The notes: generated by a model from the letters alone, not told the origin. A stretch of DNA of 64,000 nucleotides from JANSYL01 sp965229695 (GCA_965229695.1 OZ245921.1:2666001-2730000); one strand, 5' to 3'; shown: positions 35,113 through 44,612, counted from the stretch's first letter. Program-made: numbers and translations.

Positions 35113-35927
35113 AGGTCTGCCAAAGAAAGGCGAAACAAGCCGCGCTCATCGACTTGCGCAACGCGGCCAGGCGTGGCGCAACGCGGTTCGGTATCGGCGC
35201 TTGACAGGGGTGCTGACAGATTACTTGGCACGCGGCTCACCATTTCCAACATATGGTCAGCTTCGTTTGGCTGACGCTTACTGCTTGTAGTTAATCTAGC
35301 GAAAATCTGCGTTCCCGTCTCGCGGGGCAGAGGCGATCAAGTGTTCTTGAGACGCTGAGACAACCAACGCAATGCGGGTTGGATTGGCTGGCTTGGTCCC
35401 CGTCTAGCCGGGCATTTGCCCAATCATAAAGGCCCGCAATAACGATCATATGGCAGGGTTTCGTGCGTTGGATTTGCGGGCAACCCCGGCCCAAGGCCGC
35501 TGGTCTGATTGCTCAAAACGCTAGTCAGGCGCGTAGGATGCCCGGCGATAAGCTCGACCATCGATTCGACGCTTTCGGGCTGATTGTACCGGCCCAGGCA
35601 ACGATTATTGCGATGGCAAATGATCGTTTCCAATCCCTGATCGATCGGAAGATTTCGCCGCGAAATCGCCGCCAGAATGTACCGGCCTCAAGCTTCTCCG
35701 AGATTCTCATCCAAAGAAATGAACTGGCCCGCTCGGTAGATTGATTTTCGACCGACGGCACCAAATGGCTTAGCCCCAATCTGGCTTAAGCAGCAGGCGC
35801 ACGCTCGCTGCCATGGCTAGGTGCGGCCCGGCTTTTGCGGCCCAAACCGGATCGAAACGAAGACACGGCTGAAGGGCCCGAACCACGGGCCCAAGGGTTC
35901 AGAGAGGCGTCAAACCCCTCTCGCCCA
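35113..35927. other. Long intergenic region upstream of the FG-GAP operon
   Basis: No convincing gene was found in this 815-bp gap between AraC paralog 2 and the small gene at 35940. Two overlapping frames on opposite strands (35463-35744 plus, 35525-35779 minus) lack known motifs. Short inverted repeats occur near the 3' end (GGGCCC at 35874-35879 and 35887-35892), in the expected leader of the FG-GAP operon. The promoter of the giant gene is probably here. Confidence 0.5.
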
Positions 35928-35939
35928 ATGGAGATTGTG

Positions 35940-36233
35940 ATGACCGATCAGGATGAAATGACCGCGCCGCAAGCCACCTCCGGGCAATCCGAGGTGACGA
36001 TTGTTCTGTCTGCCGAGGTTCTAGCGCGACTGCGCAAACAGGTGAACTTTCGCACGGTGGGCGATGTGCAAGCCATCGTGGCGGACGCGCTCAACTCCTA
36101 CCTGCAGCTCGGGCGGCTACGCGCCAACGGGGCCGAGTTCTTTGCCGGGCAAGATGAAAACGGCCCCTTGGTCCGCCTGCATTTCCCCTTCGATCCGGGC
36201 GCGCCGACCCCAGACACCAAAAGCGAGGGCTAA
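35940..36233 (+). CDS. Small hypothetical protein preceding the FG-GAP/Hint gene
   Basis: The 97-residue product (start MTDQDEMTAPQ; an alternative Met at 35928) has a short disordered N-terminus, then a strand-helix-helix-like core (VTIVLSAEVLARLRKQV, then VGDVQAIVADALNSYL) that resembles a ribbon-helix-helix fold, and a polar tail. It ends three bases before the giant gene, so they are co-transcribed. It could be a regulator or a chaperone-like partner; function not assigned. Confidence 0.65.
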   Translation: MTDQDEMTAPQATSGQSEVTIVLSAEVLARLRKQVNFRTVGDVQAIVADALNSYLQLGRLRANGAEFFAGQDENGPLVRLHFPFDPGAPTPDTKSEG

Positions 36234-36236
36234 GCC

Positions 36237-39200
36237 ATGGCGATACGGTCTTATACCTTTATCGGCGGCGCGAATGGCGATCTTGCTGGGAATTCGGTGG
36301 CCTCAGCAGGCGACGTTGATGGCGACGGCTTCGACGACATCCTCATTGGTGCCCCGAACGCGGATGCTGGCGGCACCAACACGGCACTCGGGTATCTGCT
36401 GACCGCGGCGGACCTCGAAGCCTTAGACGCAGCAGATGGCAGCCGCGACGGCATCATCGATCTTGAAAATGTCAACGGTCAAAGCAGTTCCTTTACGTTT
36501 CTGGGCATCGGCCTCCCAGCGGGCGTCGGATTCACAATGTCGTCCGCTGGTGATGTGGATGGCGACGGGCTGGCCGACCTTCTGATCGGGGATGCGTCGC
36601 TCGCTTCCGGAACCTCTGGGGAGGCGTTTCTGCTGACGGCTGCCGATCTGAGTTCGGCGGATATGGCGGATGGCACCGAAGACGGCGTTATCGACTTTAC
36701 AAATGTCAGCAGCCAGGCCGGCTCCTATCGGATTGTTGGAGGAGCTAACGATAGCAGCTTGGGCTGGTCTGTGTCGTCCGCCGGGGATGTGGATGGAGAC
36801 GGGTTGGACGATCTGCTGATCGGAGGCCCGGAAGACAACTCTCTGTACCCGTCCAGTTCTGAGGGCCAGGCGCATCTGCTGATGGCCAGTGATCTCGCGG
36901 CAGCCGATGCCGCCGACGGCACCGTCGATGGTGTGATCAATGCGGATTTCATTGCCGCGCAGCCCGGCTCGTACACTTTTGGTGGAGACGGGCTAAATTT
37001 CCAGGCTGGGCAGTCGGTTACGGCCCTTAGTGATATTGACGGGGATGGTTTGGGCGATTTCGCCATCGGATCGCCGTTTGACGATGACGCAGGCCTACGG
37101 TCCGGTGCCACCTATGTGATCAGCGGTGCAGATCTGGCAGCCGCAGACGCGGCAGATGGCCTGGTAGATGGCAATATCAATCTTGCCAATGTCGCAGGCC
37201 AGGCCGGATCCTATGAGTTTAGCGGCAACCACCTCGGCCAGAATTCGGGATACTCCATCGCCAATGCCGGGGATGTCGACAACGATGGCATCAATGACCT
37301 TCTCATCGGGTCGCAGGAAACCAACCCTGGGGAAGGGGCATCCGCCTATCTGATTGCGTCAGCTGATCTGGCGGCGGCGGATGCGGCTGACGGGACAGTC
37401 GATGGCGTGATTGACCTTGGCCTCGTGGCTGCCCAGTCGGGATCGTATCAGTTTAACGCCGCGCCAACCGATAACAGTGCGATCGGGATCTCAGTGTCAT
37501 CCGCGGGCGATGTTGATGGGGATGGCCATGATGACCTTCTGATCGGGTCTCTAAACGGCGTCAGCTTTCTTGTGGCGGCCGCTGATTTGGAGGCCGCCGA
37601 TGCCGCCGATGGAACGGTTGATGGCGTCATTGAGTTTGCCAACCTGGCTGGATTGGGCAACTCATACCAGTTTGACTCCGGGTCCGGATTGGACAGTGCC
37701 GGTTTTTCTGTCTCTGCCGCCGGGGATGTCGACGGCGATGGCCTCGCTGACCTGATTATCGGCGCGCCCGGCAGCGGCACCGGCGGGGGCTATCTGATCA
37801 GCGGGGCCGATCTGGCATCCGCAGACGATGATGGCACCGGCCAGGATGGGATCATCGATCTGGGCAGCCTGTTCTTTGACAACGTTGTCGAGGGCACGTC
37901 GGGCGATGATCTGATCGACAGGTTCTATCTGGGCGATCCCGAGCTTGACCAGGTTGACAACAACGACAACCTAGCAGGCACCAATGACGATGTGATCCAG
38001 GCCGGGGCGGGCAACGATACGATTGTCGCCAGTGCCGCAGATGACGAGATCGATGGTGGCACTGGCCGCGACACCTATGTCAGCGGCAATCTGGGGACCA
38101 GCTACACCTTCGTGGGCGCCGAAGCGGGCGATCGTTCGGGGACGTCGGTCTCCTCGGCGGGGGATGTCGATGGGGACGGTCTCGACGATGTGCTGATCGG
38201 GGCGACCGGTGCCGATGGCGGCGGCGGTTCTTCCGGTGAGAGCTATCTGATCACCGCCGCCGATCTGGCGGCCGCCGATGCGGCTGACGGGGTTGTGGAC
38301 GGCGTTATTGATCTAGGCAACGTCAGCGCGCAATCCGGCTCTTATCAGTTTATCGGGGCCGATGGAGCGGATTTTGCCGGCACGGTCTCTTCGGCTGGTG
38401 ATATCGATGGCGACGGTCTGGATGATCTGATCATCGGCGCACCGTTTGCCGACAGCCCCGGCAACTCAAGCGGCGAAAGCTATGTGATCACCGCAGCCGA
38501 TCTGGCCGCTGCCGACGCGGCGGATGGCAGCGCCGATGGGGTGATCGACCTTGGCAATGTCGCGGCGCAGACCGGCTCCTACGTGTTCGGTGGCGCAAAC
38601 GCAGCAGATTTGTCCGGGTGGGCCGTGTCCTCCGCCGGGGATATCGACGGCGATGGTCTGGATGATCTGATCATCGGGGCCCGTGGGCTAGGGCCCGGCA
38701 CCACCGAGGGGACCGGCGGCGGCTACGTCATCTCGTCGGCTGATCTGGCTGCGGCCGATGCCGCTGATGGCAGTGCCGATGGGTTCATCGATCTGGCCAG
38801 TGTCGCGGCGCAGGGTGGTTCGTACGAATTCCAGGGTGGCGACAACTTCGATTCTGCCGGGTTCTCGGTCTCTTCCGTGGGCGATGTGGATGGGGACGGT
38901 CTGGATGATCTGATCATCGGTGCCCCTGAGGCCGGTGGCGGTGGGATCAGTGATTTCGGAAGTGCCTACCTGCTTACCGCCGCCGATTTGGCGGATGCCG
39001 ATGCCGCTGACGGGACCACGGACGGCGTGATCAATTTGGATTTGGTGGCGGGGCAAGGCAGCTCGTATCAATTCAACGGCACCACAACGAGCGAGGTGGT
39101 CGGCGTTGCGGTCTCGTCCGCCGGCGACGTGGACGGGGATGGTCTGAACGATTTGATCATCGGGGCCCATACCGCCGATGGCGGTGGCACCGATTCTGGG

Positions 39201-40811
39201 GAAGCCTATCTTGTCACCGCCGCCGAAATGGCAAATCTCGATGCTGCGGACGGCACCGTTGACGGCATTATCAGCTTGTCGGCGGTCGCGGGGCATGGCG
39301 GTGGGGCTTATCAGTTCATCGGGACGGAAGCCTTCGATCTGGCGGGCACATCCATCAGTTCTGCGGGTGATGTGGATGGCGACGGTCTGGATGATCTGAT
39401 CATTGGGGCCAGAAATGGCGATGGCGGCGGAGATAACTCGGGCGGGGCCTATCTGATCTCTGGCGCTGACCTGGCCGCCGCCGACGCCGCTGATGGCACC
39501 GTCGATGGCGTGATCGACCTCGACAATGTGAACGAACAGGCGAACTCCTACCAGTTCATCGGGGCCGAGCCATTTGATCTCGCCGGTGCCTCGAATTCTG
39601 TCACCTCCGTGGGCGATGTGGATGGCGACGGCCTGGCCGATCTTTTGATCGGGGCAGATGGCGCGGATGGCGGCGGCAACAACTCCGGCGAAACCTATCT
39701 GATCTCTGGCGGCGATCTGGCCGCGCTCGATGCGCTGGACGGCGCAACCGACGGTGCGATCGATCTCGGCCTGGTTTCGATCATCGACGACACCGTGACC
39801 GTAACGGTCAATCAAGATGGCGACGGCACGGTCCAGGGCACGTATGTTACGGGAACCGATACTGTCACCTCGGTCGAGGATTTCATCGCCGGTGAAAACC
39901 CCGATGAAGCCGATAGCATCACCATCACCCATGACGGCACCGGGTTCCTGACCAGTGACATCGCCGGGATCGACGACCAGGCCGTGGGTGTTTTCACCCC
40001 CGCAAATGGTGACCCGGCCGTCGCCTTTGGGCCAAGCACGGGTACCAGTTTCAGCGATATCGTCACCCAGATCGAGCACGGGCCCTATGTCTCTGGCGGC
40101 GCTTTCCAAATCTCGGATGGGGATGAGAGCGGCCAGATCGGCAATATCTCTTTCGAGAATTTTGAGACCATCAATTTCGATGTGGTTTGCTTCGCACGTG
40201 GCACAAAGATCGCGACCCTGTCGGGTACCACGGCCATCGAAGCCCTGTCCGAAGGGGACTTGGTGATGACCATGGATCATGGGTATCGCCCGATCCGCTG
40301 GATTGGCTCACGCAAACTGGATGCTGCGGCCCTAGCTCAGAAACCAAAGCTGCGCCCGATCCGCATCCGCAAAGGCGCGCTGGGCTTTGGCTTGCCAGAA
40401 AGCGATTTGGTGGTGTCGCCACAGCACAGGGTTCTGGTCCGCTCAAACGTCGCCAGGCGCATGTTCGGCCAAAGCGAAGTTCTGATCGCCGCGAATAAGC
40501 TTTTGGCCCTGGATGGGTTCGAGATCGACGAAACGGCGCAGGGCGTGGAGTACTTCCACATGCTGTTTGACCAACATGAGATCGTGTTTTCGAACGGCGC
40601 GCCGACCGAAAGCTTGTTCACCGGGCCTGAGGCGATCAAATCCGTGGCCCCCGAAGCGCGCGAAGAGATCCTGGCGCTGTTCCCCGATCTGCTTGATCCC
40701 GGATACGTGTCCCAACCAGCCCGCACGATCCCCAACCGCGGACGGCGTATGCGCCAATTGGCGGCCCGGCATGTCAGCAATGATAAACCGCTTTTGGCGG
40801 CCTTTGGATGA
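36237..40811 (+). CDS. Giant FG-GAP repeat protein with RTX-like linker and C-terminal Hint domain
   Basis: The 1524-residue protein has 14 FG-GAP units of about 80 residues. Each has a calcium-loop core (SAGDVDGDGLDDLLIGA) and a second Asp/Gly segment (ADAADGTVDGVIDL). Seven units fill residues ~5-549 and seven fill ~622-1175, consistent with two seven-bladed beta-propellers. They are separated by an RTX-like stretch (~550-619: EGTSGDDLI, GAGNDTIV, GGTGRDTY). A Hint domain starts at Cys1318 (CFARGTKIATLSG). There is no N-terminal signal peptide, so type I secretion is likely. It is probably an adhesin-like surface protein; the Hint domain may self-process it. Confidence 0.88.
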   Translation: MAIRSYTFIGGANGDLAGNSVASAGDVDGDGFDDILIGAPNADAGGTNTALGYLLTAADLEALDAADGSRDGIIDLENVNGQSSSFTFLGIGLPAGVGFTMSSAGDVDGDGLADLLIGDASLASGTSGEAFLLTAADLSSADMADGTEDGVIDFTNVSSQAGSYRIVGGANDSSLGWSVSSAGDVDGDGLDDLLIGGPEDNSLYPSSSEGQAHLLMASDLAAADAADGTVDGVINADFIAAQPGSYTFGGDGLNFQAGQSVTALSDIDGDGLGDFAIGSPFDDDAGLRSGATYVISGADLAAADAADGLVDGNINLANVAGQAGSYEFSGNHLGQNSGYSIANAGDVDNDGINDLLIGSQETNPGEGASAYLIASADLAAADAADGTVDGVIDLGLVAAQSGSYQFNAAPTDNSAIGISVSSAGDVDGDGHDDLLIGSLNGVSFLVAAADLEAADAADGTVDGVIEFANLAGLGNSYQFDSGSGLDSAGFSVSAAGDVDGDGLADLIIGAPGSGTGGGYLISGADLASADDDGTGQDGIIDLGSLFFDNVVEGTSGDDLIDRFYLGDPELDQVDNNDNLAGTNDDVIQAGAGNDTIVASAADDEIDGGTGRDTYVSGNLGTSYTFVGAEAGDRSGTSVSSAGDVDGDGLDDVLIGATGADGGGGSSGESYLITAADLAAADAADGVVDGVIDLGNVSAQSGSYQFIGADGADFAGTVSSAGDIDGDGLDDLIIGAPFADSPGNSSGESYVITAADLAAADAADGSADGVIDLGNVAAQTGSYVFGGANAADLSGWAVSSAGDIDGDGLDDLIIGARGLGPGTTEGTGGGYVISSADLAAADAADGSADGFIDLASVAAQGGSYEFQGGDNFDSAGFSVSSVGDVDGDGLDDLIIGAPEAGGGGISDFGSAYLLTAADLADADAADGTTDGVINLDLVAGQGSSYQFNGTTTSEVVGVAVSSAGDVDGDGLNDLIIGAHTADGGGTDSGEAYLVTAAEMANLDAADGTVDGIISLSAVAGHGGGAYQFIGTEAFDLAGTSISSAGDVDGDGLDDLIIGARNGDGGGDNSGGAYLISGADLAAADAADGTVDGVIDLDNVNEQANSYQFIGAEPFDLAGASNSVTSVGDVDGDGLADLLIGADGADGGGNNSGETYLISGGDLAALDALDGATDGAIDLGLVSIIDDTVTVTVNQDGDGTVQGTYVTGTDTVTSVEDFIAGENPDEADSITITHDGTGFLTSDIAGIDDQAVGVFTPANGDPAVAFGPSTGTSFSDIVTQIEHGPYVSGGAFQISDGDESGQIGNISFENFETINFDVVCFARGTKIATLSGTTAIEALSEGDLVMTMDHGYRPIRWIGSRKLDAAALAQKPKLRPIRIRKGALGFGLPESDLVVSPQHRVLVRSNVARRMFGQSEVLIAANKLLALDGFEIDETAQGVEYFHMLFDQHEIVFSNGAPTESLFTGPEAIKSVAPEAREEILALFPDLLDPGYVSQPARTIPNRGRRMRQLAARHVSNDKPLLAAFG

Positions 40812-41197
40812 GGTGCCAGGTGCTCGAAAGATGCCAAATCGATCGTTTTGGCGCCGCACATCGCCCCAAGAGGTTGGATCAGCGTCTCAGCCTTCTTGGT
40901 CAAGGCGTCTCGCCAGGCTGTGTGCCCACCGGTTTGAGAGTCGCATATCGAAAGCGTCGGAGCGATTTTCGCTCATAAAAACAATATCCTGAGGCGGTTC
41001 AGGCCAAAGCAACAAAGACGACCGAGGGGGCTGCGCGCAGGCAAACCACGCAACCGCGCGGCCCCCCAATACCCCCTCGCCGGATAGGTCAAACCCCGTG
41101 GGTCTGTTACGATCCGCGGTGTCGGCCGCTGCCGCCACGGGGACCAAAAGGGCGATCATTCGCCCGTTTCTGAGTGCCGCAGTAGCTGGAGAAATCG
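40812..41197. other. Gap with one doubtful minus-strand small ORF
   Basis: This 386-bp gap separates the giant gene from AraC paralog 3. A 90-codon minus-strand frame (40887-41159) begins with a signal-peptide-like stretch (MIALLVPVAAAADTADR) but has no clear ribosome site and no recognised family. It is divergent from the AraC gene by 38 bp. I leave it as a possible small secreted protein, unproven. Confidence 0.35.
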
Positions 41198-42262
41198 ATG
41201 AGTCTCAATTCCCTCCTCCCCTCGATCAAGCTTGACTTGGAAGACTTCGAAAAACGCGATCGCGTGGATATCTGGCAATCCTTCAACGCGGGGGTTTTTG
41301 CCGTCGATCCGCTTGAGGACCAAAGCGATGACATGCGCGCGCGGCTGGAATCCTACCGCCTCTCCAGCTCGGTGCTTGGGCATTACAAGCATGATGGGAA
41401 CCACATCAAACGCAACAATCCCGGCCTTTCGATTTTTCGCGAAGAACTGCTGGTCTTGCGGATGCATATGGGCGGCTCGACCAAGGGCTTAATCAATGGC
41501 GACCCGTTCCAAATGTCTGCGTCGCATCTGACCCTTTTCGACTTTCACCAGCCCATCCAGGCCACAACCCGATCTGTGGAATATGTGAGCCTTGTGTTTC
41601 CCTATTCGGCGATTGGGTATGATCCGTCTTGCCATCCCCGTTTCCTGCAATTGGGCGCTGACACCCCGGTTGGGCGTCTTTTGAAAAGCAACCTGGCCTC
41701 CATGATGGAACTTGTTCCGCAATCCTCCACCCAGCAGGCGCTTTCCCTGGCAGCAGGTTTCATGGGCCTGCTGCGCGGCACGGTGATGCAGAACAATCGG
41801 GATGATCTGACCGTCCATCACCTGTCAAAAGCCCAGGAAATCGGCATTCGACATTATGTGAAAACCCATTTGCGCGATCTTGATCTGAGCGTTGAAAGGA
41901 TATGCACCGCGATGGGGGTGACGCGGCAATCGCTTTACCAGGCGTTTCAGGCTGAGGGTGGGGTTTTAAGGGCCATCACGCGATTGCGTCTTGTCGAATG
42001 CTACAAAGAGATCGCCTTTTCCGAACCCATGCGCGGCGCGATTGTGCGCGTGGCCCAGAACTGGGGGTTCTCGGATCAAGCGCATTTTTCGCGCTTGTTT
42101 CGAGAGGCGTTTGGCATGCGGCCGGGCGATGTTTTGGGGTCGGCCCTGGCAATTGGGGGCACATCGGCGGCGGCGGATTTGCGCGCGCAACCTGGGACCA
42201 GTTCTGTTCATGGACGACTAGCCGATCTTTACGAGGATTTACCGCTCGACAAGGCGTGCTAA
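41198..42262 (+). CDS. AraC-family regulator, paralog 3
   Basis: The 354-residue protein has the same architecture as the two at 33003 and 34072: DIWQSFNAGVFAVDPL, YRLSSSVLGHYKHDGNHIKR, YSAIGYDPSCHPRFLQ, then the helix-turn-helix (VERICTAMGVTRQSLYQAF; FSDQAHFSRLFREAFGM). A GGAGAAA ribosome site precedes the start. It follows the FG-GAP gene in the same direction and faces the Cys-less Hint protein gene convergently. Confidence 0.85.
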   Translation: MSLNSLLPSIKLDLEDFEKRDRVDIWQSFNAGVFAVDPLEDQSDDMRARLESYRLSSSVLGHYKHDGNHIKRNNPGLSIFREELLVLRMHMGGSTKGLINGDPFQMSASHLTLFDFHQPIQATTRSVEYVSLVFPYSAIGYDPSCHPRFLQLGADTPVGRLLKSNLASMMELVPQSSTQQALSLAAGFMGLLRGTVMQNNRDDLTVHHLSKAQEIGIRHYVKTHLRDLDLSVERICTAMGVTRQSLYQAFQAEGGVLRAITRLRLVECYKEIAFSEPMRGAIVRVAQNWGFSDQAHFSRLFREAFGMRPGDVLGSALAIGGTSAAADLRAQPGTSSVHGRLADLYEDLPLDKAC

Positions 42263-42476
42263 TCCAACGCCAACAGGCGCTTTGGCGTTTTCTTTCCGGT
42301 GATGTGGGGGTCAGGGCAGCACCTTACAGCTTGAGCTGGTTACTGGAGACTACGGGCGCTGCCCTGACGGATATGACCGAAGAAGGATTGAGGCCTTTTG
42401 GCTCAAAACGCTCCCTTGGGCGGTCATGTCTTGGGAAGGCCGTGGCGCCCGGGCGACAGCATTCCGATTGCGAACC

Positions 42477-43157
42477 TTAATGCATGGTTTTCCGGACAAG
42501 ATTGGGGGTCAGCCCAGGCGACCGCACCTTGTAATAGCGGCCAAGGCGCGGTTCTTCGGCAGCGGGCGCGTCGGCACCGCGTGCCCGTTGCGCCGCAAGC
42601 GCCGCCGCGTAACGTTTGGCTAAACGATCCGCGGTATCCGCCTCATCCTCCGCGATGCCGCGTAGCACGGCCATCGGGCTTGGGACGGCAGCCATGGTCC
42701 CATTGGCATAGACCACATCAAGGCAATCAAACCCCAGGGTCCAAAACTCTGCCCGATCCGTTTTTGCGTCGAGAAACTCGATGGTGTCGCCATTCACCAG
42801 ATGCTTGGCGTAGACCAAGACCTTCTGATCGCCGAAAAACAGCTGCGCCATCGCATCCTGGATCAGTAACTGCTGGTCGGGCGCGACGATAAGATCGTGC
42901 CTGTTCATCAAGGCGCCCGCGCGGATCAAGACCGGAGACGCGTCATCATCTTCCTCCAAACGATGCACATCGATTTTCCGCAGTGTCAGCGCACCAACAC
43001 CCCGCGCGATAATGCGATCACCGACCACAAGGCTTTCGACTGGGCGCTCGCCATTTAAGGTCAGGATTTGCGTTCCGTGCGCAAATCCGCCCAAACGCCT
43101 GCGGCGGCCCTTTTGATCATTGCTTGCGGCTTCGGCCGCATTTCGGTCATCTGGCAT
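42477..43157 (-). CDS. Hint-like domain protein without nucleophilic Cys
   Basis: With the start at 43157 (MPDDRNAAEAAS, AGGA site upstream) the product has 226 residues. Residues ~25-160 align by eye with the Hint domain of the giant protein: GGFAHGTQILTLNGERPVES matches CFARGTKIATLSG, and later segments (HDLIVAPDQQLLIQDAMAQL; VNGDTIEFLD) match too. The first residue of the Hint fold is Gly instead of Cys, so it cannot self-splice or cleave by the usual route. It may be a processing-dead paralog with a binding role. Confidence 0.75.
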   Translation of the reverse strand: MPDDRNAAEAASNDQKGRRRRLGGFAHGTQILTLNGERPVESLVVGDRIIARGVGALTLRKIDVHRLEEDDDASPVLIRAGALMNRHDLIVAPDQQLLIQDAMAQLFFGDQKVLVYAKHLVNGDTIEFLDAKTDRAEFWTLGFDCLDVVYANGTMAAVPSPMAVLRGIAEDEADTADRLAKRYAAALAAQRARGADAPAAEEPRLGRYYKVRSPGLTPNLVRKTMH

Positions 43158-43422
43158 GGTTTTGATCCTCAACCGGACTGCAACAACGCCCCCCAAACAC
43201 AACGCTTCGCCAGCGCGCGCTGACCCGTCTATGAGCCAGCCGATTGCCATCGCAACGCATGGTGAGAGACTAGCCGCCCGGGGAAGCAATGTCCTTGGAT
43301 GGGCGTCTCAGAATGGGCTGTCTTGAGGTTTCGAGGGGGGGTGGTGTCCTAGACGGAGCAAGCGGAATGGCTTGCGCCGATCAAAGTACGGTTTGGGCCT
43401 ACCCCGTGGACGGCCCAAGGCT

Positions 43423-43805
43423 TCAGATTTCAATGGCTTCCGCGATGGCGAGGGCACTTCAAGCTCGACGCCGAGATACCTTACGGTGCTGTCCACCTTG
43501 GTGTGCCCCAACAGGAGTTGAACTGCACGTAGGTTGCCTGTTTTCTTATGGTCTGTGTCACCTTCCTGCGCCACATCGAATGCGTGCCGTGTGCGCCCGC
43601 TTCTAGGCAAATAGAAGTAGCCCAGTCGCGAACGATCCGAGCATACTGGCGCGCCGAGATGTGCGGTCGCTCGTGAAGCCGACCGGGCCAGTGGTACTCG
43701 GAGCCAATCATCATCTCATCTTCCATCCATTTCGCGACCGGGCCCCGTGTGTCTTCGCAGATTTCGAAACGGACTGATTTATGGGTTTTGCTTTGCAGCA
43801 CTGAT
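43423..43805 (-). pseudogene. Tyrosine recombinase (integrase) fragment, broken
   Basis: The reverse strand encodes the C-terminal half of a phage-type tyrosine recombinase: KSVRFEICEDTRGPVAKW, then RQYARIVRDWATS, then GTHSM, and in a second frame NLRAVQLLLGHTKVDSTV and RYLGVEL with the catalytic Tyr. It has two single-base deletions (near 43,548 and near 43,459). The HxxR motif reads His-Ser-Met-Trp, losing the catalytic Arg. The ending reappears in a third frame and stops at 43423. The N-terminal half is missing, replaced by mobC sequence. It is a dead remnant. Confidence 0.75.
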
Positions 43806-44200
43806 GCCTGTGTCTGGGCCTCGTTGATCTGGAGCCGTTCTTTGGAATCGATCTCCAACGCCCCGATATTGGCGTGATAGGCCAGCTGATTAAGGTTGTT
43901 CGTGATCCGCGATTGCTCAAGCAGGGCCAGCGCTTGCGCAATTGCCTTCTTATCCGCGACGCTGTCCTTGGATCGTCTCTTGCGCCGCTTGGCTTCCTCG
44001 CCAAACACACGGGCCCGCACATAGGTGCTCAGCGTCATGCCCGCCGCCAGCTCTTCCAGTCGCGCCCGTTCCCCAGACGTCAGCCGCTAGGTTAAGGGAG
44101 AAATTGCTCGACGCGCACCGCGCTTATCCGCCTTTGGCGTGGTTGTGGGTTTTGCAAAGATTCTGTTCGCCTCCTCAGTAAGCTCGCCCGGTTGTCTCAT
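43806..44200 (-). pseudogene. MobC-like mobilisation protein, interrupted by a stop
   Basis: Reading from the ATG at 44200, the frame encodes a MobC-type relaxosome accessory protein: an N-terminal MRQPGELTEEANR, an in-frame TAG at 44087-44089, then LTSGERARLEELAAGMTLST, YVRARVFG, and NNLNQLAYHANIGALEID. After about residue 125 the frame passes without a stop into integrase sequence. The amber codon and the fusion both indicate decay. It points to a past plasmid or integrative mobilisable element. Confidence 0.7.
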
Positions 44201-44547
44201 GGCGAAGGCTCCGGCAAGTTGAGCGGCGAAACCGGATGTTCTTCTTCGTCGTGGTCATCAGCAGAGCCTTCACCGTCAACGCGCAACAGCGCTTCCAACC
44301 TGTGGATAACCTCAGGCTCCGCCTTGAGAATATCACTCCAGTTTTCTAACTCTGAGAGCAGGTGATCACCGTCAAAGGGTTCTAGGTTGTTCAGCTCAGG
44401 TGCACCAAAGGCTCTTTCGAAGAAAGATGCCGATTTAAGCGAAACAGCAGCACGCGACAGCCGCTCTGAAGGAGTGGTGAGAGCATTTGAAGGTCGTTGC
44501 CGCCCGTGCGAAACGCCCCCCCAATCAGAGGCCACGCATTCCCGCAA
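44197..44547 (-). CDS. Hypothetical protein coupled to mobC pseudogene
   Basis: This 116-codon frame ends with TGA overlapping the mobC start (ATGA), suggesting an old mobilisation operon. The acidic C-terminal part (FDGDHLLSELENWSDILKAE, then PEVIHRLEALLRVDGEG) looks like a real helical protein, while the first ~40 residues may be upstream noise. No family recognised. It may be the tail of a truncated mobilisation gene. Confidence 0.45.
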   Translation of the reverse strand: MRECVASDWGGVSHGRQRPSNALTTPSERLSRAAVSLKSASFFERAFGAPELNNLEPFDGDHLLSELENWSDILKAEPEVIHRLEALLRVDGEGSADDHDEEEHPVSPLNLPEPSP

Positions 44548-44548
44548 C

Positions 44549-44582
44549 GAAAAACGCGCCCTGCAGAGCGGGCGCGTTTTTC
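44549..44582 (-). terminator. Intrinsic terminator after the DUF6280 gene
   Basis: An 11-bp stem (AAAACGCGCCC / GGGCGCGTTTT) with an 8-base loop is flanked by A- and T-runs on both sides, so it can work in both directions. It lies 31 bp beyond the stop of the minus-strand gene at 44613. Confidence 0.8.
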
Positions 44583-44612
44583 AATTTTGGCAGCGATGTC
44601 GAACGAAGCGTA

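Noticed and set aside
36237..40100. Repeated DNA that could look like a repeat array or CRISPR
   Set aside because: Period is about 240 bp, repeats are translated in one frame and degenerate at synonymous sites; this is a protein repeat, not a CRISPR.
38688..40280. 530-codon minus-strand frame
   Set aside because: It mirrors the FG-GAP repeats; its repetitive character comes from the sense-strand repeats and it shows no family motif.
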